A stretch of DNA of 12,482 bases from an uncultured Clostridia bacterium (lineage in GTDB: Bacteria; Bacillota; Clostridia; Christensenellales; UBA1242): contig CANRMV010000021.1 in the NCBI GenBank assembly GCA_947631875.1, forward strand, positions 1 through 12,482, given 5' to 3'. This document shows, piece by piece, positions 1 through 5,621 of this stretch. Positions within the stretch are counted from its first letter, which is position 1. Each line of letters starts with the position of its first letter. Under the pieces are notes generated by a model. That model did no database searches. It was not told the origin of the DNA and saw only the letters and a list, made by a program, of their open reading frames with translations. Position numbers and translations under genes: made by a program.

Positions 1-628
1 CATCTCTCTTGCAAGAAAGAATAAGGTCCGCATAGAGTTTGTGCCACGCGCGGCTCTCGACCGCAAGTCGACCACTTCGCATCATCAAGGCTACATAGCG
101 CTTGCAACTGATTTTAGTTACACGCCACTCGATGAACTCATCTCTTCCGCCGACAACAATCCATTCTTTGTGCTTTTGGACGGCATTGAGGATCCACACA
201 ATTTTGGCGCTATCATCCGCTCATGCGAGTGTGCCGGAGTCGATGGAATTATCATTCCACGCAACCGCTCTGTCACGGTCAACGACACAGTCGTTCGCAC
301 AAGCACTGGCGCAATTGCAAACATGAAAATTGCCCGCGTTGCAAATTTGAAAGATGCGATTGATGACTTAAAAGCGGCAGGGCTTTGGATTTATGCCTGC
401 GAAGTTGGCGGAAAAAGCATCTATGAAGAAAAGTTAACGGGCCCAATCGGCGTTGTTATTGGCAGCGAAGGAAATGGCATGAAACAGTCCTTGCGCACCT
501 ATTGTGACGGAATTGTCACCCTTCCCCTGCACGGAAGCGTTAATTCTTTGAACGCGAGTGTGAGTGCCGGCATTGCAATTTATGAAATTTTAAGACAACG
601 CGACTGGGGTGACACCAAAAGTTTTTAA
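1..628 (+). CDS. rlmB: 23S rRNA 2'-O-ribose methyltransferase RlmB (SpoU/TrmH family), 5'-truncated
   Basis: This is the C-terminal 208 residues of a SpoU-family methyltransferase, open in frame from base 2, so the true start lies before the window. RlmB methylates the ribose of G2251 (E. coli numbering) in 23S rRNA using S-adenosylmethionine. The first residues match the end of the small RNA-binding N-terminal domain (LDR near the start, then HHQG). The SPOUT knot motifs follow: LLDGIEDPHNFGAIIRS (motif 1, with the conserved N and R), VVIGSEGNGM (motif 2) and LPLHGSVNSLNASVSAGIAIYE (motif 3), in the usual order. The family is about 245 residues, so roughly 35 are missing. A GTG at 41 is in frame but falls inside the conserved domain and is not the start. 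In Bacillota rlmB normally sits near sigH, as here. A stem-loop overlaps its stop codon. Confidence 0.95.
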   Translation, partial: ISLARKNKVRIEFVPRAALDRKSTTSHHQGYIALATDFSYTPLDELISSADNNPFFVLLDGIEDPHNFGAIIRSCECAGVDGIIIPRNRSVTVNDTVVRTSTGAIANMKIARVANLKDAIDDLKAAGLWIYACEVGGKSIYEEKLTGPIGVVIGSEGNGMKQSLRTYCDGIVTLPLHGSVNSLNASVSAGIAIYEILRQRDWGDTKSF

Positions 629-665
629 CGCGGACACGATTAAATCTAACCGCTAAACTTTTGGT
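614..665 (+). other. Stem-loop overlapping the rlmB stop codon
   Basis: An 11-base perfect inverted repeat (ACCAAAAGTTT at 614-624, AAACTTTTGGT at 655-665) has its left arm in the last codons of rlmB and its right arm in the 3' untranslated region. An inner GCGG/CCGC pair (630-633, 650-653) could stack inside. A pyrimidine-rich stretch follows but there is no clean T run, so this may be a weak terminator or a 3'-end stabilising hairpin. The pairing is seen; the role is inferred. Confidence 0.45.
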
Positions 666-696
666 TTCCCTCCCAAACCTCTTTCCTATTTTGGTG

Positions 697-746
697 ATTT
701 TTAATTTTGTTCGCCAGGCAAAGCCTTACGCTCCAAAATTAAAAAT
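697..746. repeat. Intergenic nested inverted repeat between rlmB and sigH
   Basis: A 13-base perfect inverted repeat (ATTTTTAATTTTG at 697-709, CAAAATTAAAAAT at 734-746) encloses a GC-rich loop that itself holds AGGC-AAA-GCCT (716-726). No T run follows the right arm on the + strand, so it is not a typical terminator. It may be a small mobile or REP-like palindrome, or a structured leader upstream of sigH. The rest of the rlmB-sigH gap holds only promoter-like bases. Confidence 0.5.
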
Positions 747-750
747 TGAT

Positions 751-756
751 TATAAT
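751..756 (+). promoter_or_regulatory. Candidate -10 box for the SigH-like gene
   Basis: A perfect TATAAT lies 35 bases before the ATG at 791. No good -35 hexamer is found at 16-18 bases; the best is TTACGC at 726-731 with a 19-base spacer. The assignment is weak. Confidence 0.3.
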
Positions 757-790
757 TTGACTTTCAAAAGCCTAATCTTGAATTAAAAGG

Positions 791-1384
791 ATGAAAAATT
801 TGACAGACGAAGAACTTATTGAAAAAGCAAAAAATGGTGATGAAGCCGCTGAAACAGAACTGATTGAGCGATATAAGGACATTATTGTGAAAATCAGCCG
901 CTCCTATTTTATTGTTGGCGGCGAAATGGAAGATTTAATTCAAGAAGGCATGATTGGCTTTTACAAGGCAGTTAAAGGCTTTAAGCCAAACAAGGACACA
1001 TCTTTTAAAACTTTTGCCATAATTTGCATAAAACATCAAATTCAAACAGCAATCAAAAAGGCAACTTCTGATAAGAACAAGCCACTTTCTCAGGCTGTTT
1101 CCATACAAAGTTTTTCTGAAAATGATGCCCCTGACATTTTGCCAATGGCGCTTGTGTTTGAAACAACTCCTGCCGAAAGCATAATAAATAAAGAGAACTT
1201 TGAAAATTTGAAACGCACAATAATTCAAAGCCTTTCAAAATTGGAACTCAAAGTTTTGAAATTATATTTGCAAGGCTATGCCTACAAAGAAATTGCCGAA
1301 AGGCTAAACATAACCGAAAAATCCATTGATAACAGTCTTTCGCGAATAAAAAGCAAACTCCGCGAGAAACTGAAAAAGGACTGA
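791..1384 (+). CDS. sigH: SigH-like sigma-70 family RNA polymerase sigma factor
   Basis: A 197-residue sigma factor with only regions 2 and 4, as in B. subtilis SigH (218 residues), which directs early sporulation, competence and transition-phase genes. Region 2 (about residues 20-95) carries the core-binding and -10 recognition sequence DLIQEGMIGFYKAVKGFKP and TSFKTFAIICIKHQI. This closely resembles the SigH pattern DLIQEGMIGL...SF.SFA..CI..QI. Region 4 (about 145-195) is LSKLELKVLKLYLQGYAYKEIAERLNITEKSIDNSLSRIKSKL, a helix-turn-helix with the SigH-like EIAE..N...KSIDN core. The start is uncertain: AAAAGG (785-790) abuts the ATG at 791, too close for normal initiation, whereas the in-frame TTG at 800 would have about nine bases of spacing. 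The yacP gene usually found between rlmB and sigH is absent. Whether the organism sporulates cannot be judged from this gene alone. Confidence 0.88.
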   Translation: MKNLTDEELIEKAKNGDEAAETELIERYKDIIVKISRSYFIVGGEMEDLIQEGMIGFYKAVKGFKPNKDTSFKTFAIICIKHQIQTAIKKATSDKNKPLSQAVSIQSFSENDAPDILPMALVFETTPAESIINKENFENLKRTIIQSLSKLELKVLKLYLQGYAYKEIAERLNITEKSIDNSLSRIKSKLREKLKKD

Positions 1385-1410
1385 AAATCAAAAAAATTTT
1401 ATGAGAATGG

Positions 1411-1440
1411 CGCAAAAACAGCAAAATTTGCGTCTTTTTT
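1411..1440 (+). terminator. Probable terminator after the SigH-like gene
   Basis: CGCAAA (1411-1416) pairs with TTTGCG (1427-1432) around a 10-base A-rich loop, followed by TCTTTTTT. The stem is short, but the position 27 bases after the sigma-factor stop and the T run support a modest intrinsic terminator. Confidence 0.5.
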
Positions 1441-1479
1441 GTTATTTTTCAAAAAAAATAAAAATTTTTAAAAAAGGGG

Positions 1480-1507
1480 TTGACAAATCCCCCCCCCATG
1501 TTACAAT
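1480..1507 (+). promoter_or_regulatory. Promoter of the WG-repeat gene with a C9 tract in its spacer
   Basis: The -35 is a perfect TTGACA (1480-1485). The -10 is TACAAT (1502-1507), preceded by TG one base upstream (extended -10). The 16-base spacer contains nine consecutive C (1489-1497). Upstream bases 1441-1475 are almost pure A/T and may act as an UP element. The expected start near 1514 gives a leader of about 16 bases carrying GGAGG. A change in C-tract length would change the -35/-10 spacing. Confidence 0.75.
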
Positions 1508-1529
1508 AAGGACGAAATGGAGGTTTTAT

Positions 1530-2495
1530 ATGGAAGACGAATTTGAAATAGTAAGGTGCGGATTGTTTGGAAGAAAACGCACTTTCCGAAACAAAAGAAC
1601 AGGAGTGCGTTGCAAGCAAAAGTTTGATTGGGCTAAAGAAGTTCACGATGGTTGGGCAAGAGTCCTGATTGATGACAAATTCACTTTTTTTAATCCAAAC
1701 ACCGGTAAAATTTGCAATCAAAAATTTGATGGCGCCAGCGAAGTTTACGATGGTTTGGCATTTGTCAAAATTGATGGCAAATTTACATTCTTCTATCCAA
1801 ACACCAGCAAACTTTGTGAGCAAAGATTTGATATGATTGACTATTTTTATGAAGAATGGGCAACAGTCGAAATTAATGGCAAATCTACATTCTTCTATCC
1901 AAACACCGGAGAATTTTGCAAGCAAAAGTTTGATTGGGCTGACAGCGTTCACGATGGTTGGGCACCTGTCAAAATTAATGACAAATACACTTTTTTTAAT
2001 CCAAACACCGGTAAAATTTGCAATCAAAAGTTTGATTGGGCTGACAAAGTTTACGATGGTTGGGCAAGAGTCACGTTTGGTGGCAAACTACACTTATACT
2101 GTCCAGACAATGGATACGTTTTTCAAAAGTCTTTTGAAGCATGGGATGATTGCTCAGTTCAAGAAGCACTCCGAGCATTTCCAGAAGATTTTGAACATTT
2201 GCCAACAGTTATGTTCAGGAACAGCGACCAAATTCAAAAATGCCTTGATGCAACTGCAGAAGGTGTGAAAGGGCGATGCTCACAAGAAGGCTCAACAAAA
2301 GAAGCGGAAGGATATGCACAAGGAATTTATGAATTGATTTCTAAAAAAATTGAAAAAGAGAAGAAAAACATTGCTCTTGAAGCCGAAGCAAAAACAAATG
2401 CAGAAAAAGAATTGGCAGAAAAAAAGAGGGTTGCCGAGAAAACAGCGCAGAACATCAAAAATCTTGGAAAAAATCTTGGAGGAAGAGAGTTATGA
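1530..2495 (+). CDS. WG-like repeat protein with C-terminal coiled coil, function unknown
   Basis: A 321-residue protein starting at ATG 1530, six bases after GGAGG (1519-1523). A longer upstream reading from 1401 would run through the sigH terminator and this gene's own promoter, so it is rejected. Residues 32-201 are five tandem 34-residue units of the form FDWA..V.DGWA.VKI..K.TFF.PNTGK.C.QK. They resemble WG (KWG) beta-repeats, which occur in many uncharacterised bacterial proteins and probably make a protein-binding platform. Most units carry one Cys. Residues 202-270 are non-repetitive. About 270-318 (ISKKIEKEKKN, then EAEAKTNAEKELAEKK) is a charged, Ala/Lys/Glu-rich coiled coil. There is no signal peptide or membrane segment, so it is probably cytoplasmic. 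Its stop overlaps the next small ORF by ATGA. The repeat-family assignment is by eye; the function is unknown. Confidence 0.85.
   Translation: MEDEFEIVRCGLFGRKRTFRNKRTGVRCKQKFDWAKEVHDGWARVLIDDKFTFFNPNTGKICNQKFDGASEVYDGLAFVKIDGKFTFFYPNTSKLCEQRFDMIDYFYEEWATVEINGKSTFFYPNTGEFCKQKFDWADSVHDGWAPVKINDKYTFFNPNTGKICNQKFDWADKVYDGWARVTFGGKLHLYCPDNGYVFQKSFEAWDDCSVQEALRAFPEDFEHLPTVMFRNSDQIQKCLDATAEGVKGRCSQEGSTKEAEGYAQGIYELISKKIEKEKKNIALEAEAKTNAEKELAEKKRVAEKTAQNIKNLGKNLGGREL
1623..2132 (+). repeat. Five tandem 102-bp coding repeats
   Basis: Units run 1623-1724, 1725-1826, 1827-1928, 1929-2030 and 2031-2132, each encoding 34 residues. Units 1 and 4 are the closest: 42 consecutive bases (1682-1723 and 1988-2029) are identical, exactly three units apart. 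Units 2 and 3 share the segment encoding TFFYPNT almost base for base. Unit 5 is the most diverged. Such DNA-level identity suggests recent duplication or gene conversion. Confidence 0.85.
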
Positions 2496-2572
2496 CAAAA
2501 CAAGAATTTGACAAGTGGGTTGACGAGTTGTTTGAAAAACTTAAAAAACAACTTGTTGACAAAAAAAATTAA
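2492..2572 (+). CDS. 26-residue small ORF, translationally coupled, function unknown
   Basis: The ATG overlaps the preceding stop as ATGA (2492-2495), nine bases after GGAGG (2478-2482), and the stop is directly followed by the arm of a terminator. The peptide MTKQEFDKWVDELFEKLKKQ plus LVDKKN is a plausible amphipathic helix, with F6, V10, L13, F14, L17, L21 on one face and many Lys/Asp/Glu on the other. It has no membrane segment. The ribosome site, stop-start overlap and terminator fitted to its stop suggest it is really translated with the WG-repeat gene, perhaps as a small partner. No family is recognised. Confidence 0.55.
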   Translation: MTKQEFDKWVDELFEKLKKQLVDKKN

Positions 2573-2599
2573 AGCATATCAAAACGATATGCTTTTTTT
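2571..2599 (+). terminator. Intrinsic terminator of the WG-repeat/small-ORF operon
   Basis: AAAGCATATC (2571-2580) and GATATGCTTT (2586-2595) form a 10-base-pair stem with an AAAAC loop and a T7 run (2593-2599). The left arm begins within the small ORF's TAA. Confidence 0.9.
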
Positions 2600-2617
2600 G
2601 TTTGTTTTTCAAATTTA

Positions 2618-2646
2618 TTGACTTAAATGGCAAAAATGATTAGAAT
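2618..2646 (+). promoter_or_regulatory. Promoter of glnS
   Basis: TTGACT (2618-2623), a 17-base spacer and TAGAAT (2641-2646), each matching consensus at five of six bases. The predicted start near 2653 leaves a short leader holding the AAAGGAAAG ribosome site. A TATAAT at 2651-2656 is also present but lacks a well-spaced -35. Confidence 0.65.
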
Positions 2647-2669
2647 TGTTTATAATAAAAGGAAAGAAT

Positions 2670-4367
2670 ATGAAACTTGCAAATGGAATTGATGTGGACA
2701 GCATTGTCCCAGAAAACGAATTGGAGGAGGAAATCATTGCCGACATCAAGGCAGGAAGAACAAAAGAGGTTGTCACCCGCTGCCCACCTGAGCCAAGCGG
2801 ATATTGGTATATTGGGCATGCAAAAGCGTGGACAATAAATTTTGAAACGGCGCAAAAGTTTGGCGGACGAACTGTTTTAAGAATGGATGATTCCAACCCT
2901 GTTAAAGAAGAAGGCGAATTTGCAGACAGTTACATGGCGGACCTTGAATGGCTTGGCTTTAAGCCTGCAAAATTTGTGTATGCCAGCGAAGCATATTTTG
3001 ATGAGATATACAAAATCGCCGAAAAAATGATACAAAATGGCGATGCATATGTTTGCGAACTCTCCGCCGAAGAGGTTTCCGCAACGCGTGGAACACTCAC
3101 AGAGCCGGGCAAAAACAGCCCATATCGAAACCGCACGCCTGAGGAAAATCTTAAACTTTTCAGAGAAATGCGTGACGGGAAATATCCAGACGGAAGCAAA
3201 ACGCTGCGTGCAAAAATTGATATGTCGCACCCAAACATCAATATGCGAGACCCTGTTATGTATAAGATTGCAAGGCAGCATCACTATCGCGTTGGCGACA
3301 AATGGTGCATTTGGCCTCAATATGATTTTGTTCACCCTATGGAAGATTGCTTGGAAGGCACAACTTACAGTTTGTGCGACAAAGGTTTTCAGGACCACAG
3401 AGTGGTTTATGAGTGGTTTGTGGAGCATGGTTGGGGCAAAAAATATGCGCCAAAACAAAGAGAATTTTCAAGAATTGTGCTTGAAAATGTTTTGACGGGA
3501 AAAAGATATTTGAAACAACTTGTAAATGGCGGATATGTTTCCGGCTGGGACGACCCAAGATTTCCAACCCTTGTTGGCGTTAGGCGAAGAGGCTACACAG
3601 CCAAAGCGGTTAAAGATTTTGTGAAATCTGTTGGCTGGGGAAGCACCATTGAGGTTTCCGTTCCATACTCCGCTTTGGAATATTATGTGCGTGAGGATTT
3701 AAACAAAATTGCAACGCGCGCAATGGTTGTTCTTGACCCATTAAAAGTTGTTATAACCAATTTTTCTGGCAGCGAAGAGTGCGAAATTGAAAACAATCCA
3801 AATGACGAGGCTGCCGGCAAGCACAAATGCCTTTTCAGCAACGAAATATACATTGAAAAAGAAGATTTCAGTCTTAACCCACCACCAAAATACAACAGGC
3901 TTGTTGAAGGCGGAATTGTGCGCTTGAAAGGTGCTTACATCATAAAATGCAACAAGGCAGTTTTAAACAAAAATGGCGAAATCGACCATTTGGAGTGCGA
4001 ATATTTGCCAAACACAAAAAGCGGGCAAGATAATTCTGGAATTAAGTGCAAAGGCACAATCCATTTTGTGTCTGCAAACAACTGCTTTAAAGTGACAATT
4101 CGTGAATTTAAAAATCTTGTGAAAGATGAATACAAATTCCCTGCAAAAGCACTTGCAGACGGCGTTAAGATTGAAGATATGTTGCAGCCTGATTCTCTCA
4201 CAGAAACCACCGCTTTGGCAGAAAACTTTTTAAAAGATGCAAAACCAGAGGACAAATTCCAATTTATGCGAAAAGGCTATTATTGCGTTGACAAAGACAG
4301 TACGCCAAACAATTTGATTTTCAACAGCACAATTTCATTAAAAGACGGCTTTAAACCAAACAAATAA
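2670..4367 (+). CDS. glnS: Glutaminyl-tRNA synthetase (divergent class I motifs)
   Basis: A 565-residue GlnRS charging tRNA-Gln with glutamine and ATP in the cytoplasm. The start is ATG 2670, about five bases after AAAGGAAAG; an upstream in-frame TTG at 2646 lies in the promoter. The order is GlnRS throughout. It has RCPPEPSGYWYIGHAKA at the ATP site (37-53), RMDDSNP (71-77), NSPYRNRTPEENL, LRAKIDM, MRDPVMYKI and a DKWCIWPQYDFVH segment. GWDDPRFPTLVGVRRRGYT follows, then a C-terminal beta-barrel anticodon-binding half (DPLKVVI to NLIFNSTISLKD) that aligns with the E. coli enzyme. Two signatures are altered: HIGH reads YIGH (Y47) and the KMSKS-type loop, VMSKRKL in many GlnRS, reads VLTGKRYL (274-281), keeping K278 and R279. 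It has its own promoter and terminator. Presence of GlnRS suggests direct Gln-tRNA charging, though GatCAB may coexist. Confidence 0.93.
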   Translation: MKLANGIDVDSIVPENELEEEIIADIKAGRTKEVVTRCPPEPSGYWYIGHAKAWTINFETAQKFGGRTVLRMDDSNPVKEEGEFADSYMADLEWLGFKPAKFVYASEAYFDEIYKIAEKMIQNGDAYVCELSAEEVSATRGTLTEPGKNSPYRNRTPEENLKLFREMRDGKYPDGSKTLRAKIDMSHPNINMRDPVMYKIARQHHYRVGDKWCIWPQYDFVHPMEDCLEGTTYSLCDKGFQDHRVVYEWFVEHGWGKKYAPKQREFSRIVLENVLTGKRYLKQLVNGGYVSGWDDPRFPTLVGVRRRGYTAKAVKDFVKSVGWGSTIEVSVPYSALEYYVREDLNKIATRAMVVLDPLKVVITNFSGSEECEIENNPNDEAAGKHKCLFSNEIYIEKEDFSLNPPPKYNRLVEGGIVRLKGAYIIKCNKAVLNKNGEIDHLECEYLPNTKSGQDNSGIKCKGTIHFVSANNCFKVTIREFKNLVKDEYKFPAKALADGVKIEDMLQPDSLTETTALAENFLKDAKPEDKFQFMRKGYYCVDKDSTPNNLIFNSTISLKDGFKPNK

Positions 4368-4404
4368 AATTAAAAATTTTAAATTCTAAAAAATAAAATT
4401 TTTT

Positions 4405-4431
4405 AAGCGCATATGAAAATATGCGTTTTTT
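4405..4431 (+). terminator. Intrinsic terminator of glnS
   Basis: AAGCGCATAT (4405-4414), a GAAA tetraloop and ATATGCGTTT (4419-4428) form a 10-base-pair stem (one G-T pair) ending in a T6 run. Confidence 0.9.
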
Positions 4432-4433
4432 AT

Positions 4434-4462
4434 TGGACAAAATCTTTTGTTTTGGTTAAAAT
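4434..4462 (+). promoter_or_regulatory. Promoter of the membrane-protein gene (leaderless geometry)
   Basis: TGGACA (4434-4439), a 17-base spacer and TAAAAT (4457-4462) each match consensus at five of six bases. The ATG at 4469 begins seven bases after the -10, where transcription normally starts, and no ribosome site precedes it. Confidence 0.6.
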
Positions 4463-4468
4463 ATATTT

Positions 4469-5140
4469 ATGCTAATGATTTCAATGATTTGTTTCATGGT
4501 TGCGTGTGGCTGCATGGCTGTGGCGGTTTGTTTTGTTAACGACAACAAACTTGCCTATCTTTTAAACAACTTTGGCGTGGCGCTTCTTGTTTGCACCGGG
4601 CTTATCACAGCCACCTACAAAAACAACTTCACCGGTTACACTTTGCTGCTAACTGCCGCCTGCGCCCCACTTTCGCTTTCTGTTTTCAGAAGCAAAATGT
4701 TTGAAGATGATGAAAAAAAGCAAACATGGGCAAAACTTATAAAATATCTTGGCTTTTTACTTTCATCCGTTGCAATTTATGTGGCAATGCTATACATTGG
4801 AAAAGAAACCTATCTAGGCGCAATTCTTGGCGTTGCAGTTGCATTGTTCTTAACTTTTTTGGATGTAATAATCAAAAAAACATACAAAAAAGGCCAAAAA
4901 AATCGATTTTTTAGCATAATTTTGCTGAATTTTGTTAAATTTTTGAGCGTTGGCATAATTTTGGGTGCATGCGTGTGTGCCTTGCTTTACTCCACTCAAA
5001 TTCAAAATATCATGTTTGTGCTTGGCGGATTGGTGTTCTGCGGACACATAATTTTAAACAATTTTATTGAAAACAAGTTTACAAATCTTCCATTATATGC
5101 AAGCATGTTGCTGTTCCTATCTTCAATTCTATTCATGTAA
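4469..5140 (+). CDS. Polytopic membrane protein, function unknown
   Basis: A 223-residue, very hydrophobic protein with about eight predicted membrane segments (roughly 2-23, 28-49, 55-73, 90-110, 114-135, 147-173, 180-199, 205-223). Short loops separate them. The 74-89 loop is acidic/basic (FRSKMFEDDEKKQ) and the 136-146 loop is Lys-rich (KKTYKKGQKNR), which by the positive-inside rule probably puts both in the cytoplasm. I see no catalytic motif or transporter signature. Size and segment number are compatible with the YhhN/TMEM86 lysoplasmalogenase fold, but I see none of that family's conserved motifs, so I do not assign it. The gene stands alone between two terminators with its own promoter and seems to be translated without a leader. 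Confidence 0.85.
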   Translation: MLMISMICFMVACGCMAVAVCFVNDNKLAYLLNNFGVALLVCTGLITATYKNNFTGYTLLLTAACAPLSLSVFRSKMFEDDEKKQTWAKLIKYLGFLLSSVAIYVAMLYIGKETYLGAILGVAVALFLTFLDVIIKKTYKKGQKNRFFSIILLNFVKFLSVGIILGACVCALLYSTQIQNIMFVLGGLVFCGHIILNNFIENKFTNLPLYASMLLFLSSILFM

Positions 5141-5141
5141 A

Positions 5142-5165
5142 ACGCACAATTTTTGTGTGTTTTTT
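5142..5165 (+). terminator. Intrinsic terminator of the membrane-protein gene
   Basis: ACGCACAA (5142-5149) pairs with TTGTGTGT (5153-5160) with one G-T pair and a three-base loop, followed by T5 and more A/T. It begins two bases after the stop codon. Confidence 0.85.
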
Positions 5166-5184
5166 AATTTTTTTATGCAAACTC

Positions 5185-5213
5185 TTGACAAATTGAACAT
5201 AATATACTAAAAT
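5185..5213 (+). promoter_or_regulatory. Promoter of the initiator tRNA gene
   Basis: A perfect TTGACA (5185-5190), a 17-base spacer and TAAAAT (5208-5213). Transcription would start near 5220, about six bases before the mature tRNA end. This is one of the strongest promoters in the window by consensus. Confidence 0.85.
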
Positions 5214-5225
5214 GTACATTGATGA

Positions 5226-5302
5226 CGCGAGGTAGAGCAGCTCGGAAGCTCGTCGGGCTCATAACCCGAAGGCCGTTGGTTCAAATCCAACCCTCGCAAC
5301 CA
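5226..5302 (+). tRNA. Initiator tRNA (tRNA-fMet, anticodon CAT)
   Basis: The 77-base cloverleaf is complete. The acceptor stem is 5226-5232 with 5292-5298, the D stem GAGC/GCTC (5235-5238, 5248-5251), the anticodon stem TCGGG/CCCGA (5253-5257, 5265-5269) with CAT at 5260-5262. The T stem is GTTGG/CCAAC (5275-5279, 5287-5291) and an encoded CCA ends at 5302. Initiator hallmarks are present: an unpaired C1-A72, three consecutive G-C pairs next to the anticodon loop, and A11-T24 in the D stem. It reads formyl-methionine at start codons. It is a single-gene unit between terminators. Confidence 0.97.
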
Positions 5303-5305
5303 GAT

Positions 5306-5336
5306 GAAAAAACTGCGCTTAGGGCGTGGTTTTTTC
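5306..5336 (+). terminator. Probable terminator of the tRNA-fMet transcript
   Basis: GAAAAAAC (5306-5313) pairs with GTTTTTTC (5329-5336), with an inner CGC/GCG pairing around TTAG. It lies directly behind the tRNA 3' end. The same region can also fold into a larger alternative hairpin up to 5373. Confidence 0.6.
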
Positions 5337-5377
5337 TTTAAAAAAACCAACGCTTAACGCTTGTTTTTTCATCTTTG

Positions 5378-5448
5378 CGCCGATTGAAAAACGCACTACG
5401 TTGGCGTTTTTGCGCAATCGCTTTTTGACTGCCCATCTTTGCAAGTTT
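5378..5448. repeat. 71-bp palindromic repeat, copy 1
   Basis: Identical to copy 2 at all but two positions. It contains a strong hairpin: CGATTG and AAAAACGC (5381-5394) pair with GCGTTTTT and CAATCG (5404-5411, 5415-5420) around the loop ACTACGTTG, with a GCG bulge in the right arm. The 9-mer CATCTTTGC lies at its left edge (5370-5378) and again near its right end. Confidence 0.9.
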
Positions 5449-5550
5449 TTAGTGATTTTGGTCGTATGCTCTATGCTGGCGAATTGGTCGCGATTTTTTT
5501 TGAAAGAAAGTCCTTTGAGGGTTAATTTGATTGTGTTGTTCGCAACCTTT

Positions 5551-5621
5551 CGCCGATTGAAAAACGCACTACGTTGGCGTTTTTGCGCAATCGCTTTTCG
5601 CCTGCCCATCTTTGCAAGTTT
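5551..5621. repeat. 71-bp palindromic repeat, copy 2
   Basis: Direct repeat of 5378-5448 at a spacing of 173 bases. The differences lie in the three bases after the hairpin (TGA in copy 1, CGC in copy 2). The hairpin at 5554-5593 is fully conserved. The spacing is not a multiple of three, so the conservation is not due to one reading frame. Confidence 0.9.

Noticed and set aside
1401..1529. Longer N-terminus for the WG-repeat protein
   Set aside because: This extension would be translated through the sigma-factor terminator and the gene's own promoter; ATG 1530 has a well-placed GGAGG.
1449..2027. 192-codon open frame on the - strand opposite the WG-repeat gene
   Set aside because: It is a shadow of the repeats, with mirrored repetition and no ribosome site or promoter.
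5319..5609. Open frame on the - strand of 96 codons (and a 102-codon one on the + strand, 5326-5634) across the repeats
   Set aside because: The two repeat copies are read in different frames (offset 173 is not a multiple of 3), no ribosome site is present, and the peptides are Lys/Arg- or Phe-rich low-complexity translations of palindromic DNA.
5378..5621. CRISPR-like array
   Set aside because: There are only two copies, with a 102-base gap, a repeat longer than usual CRISPR repeats, and no cas genes in view.
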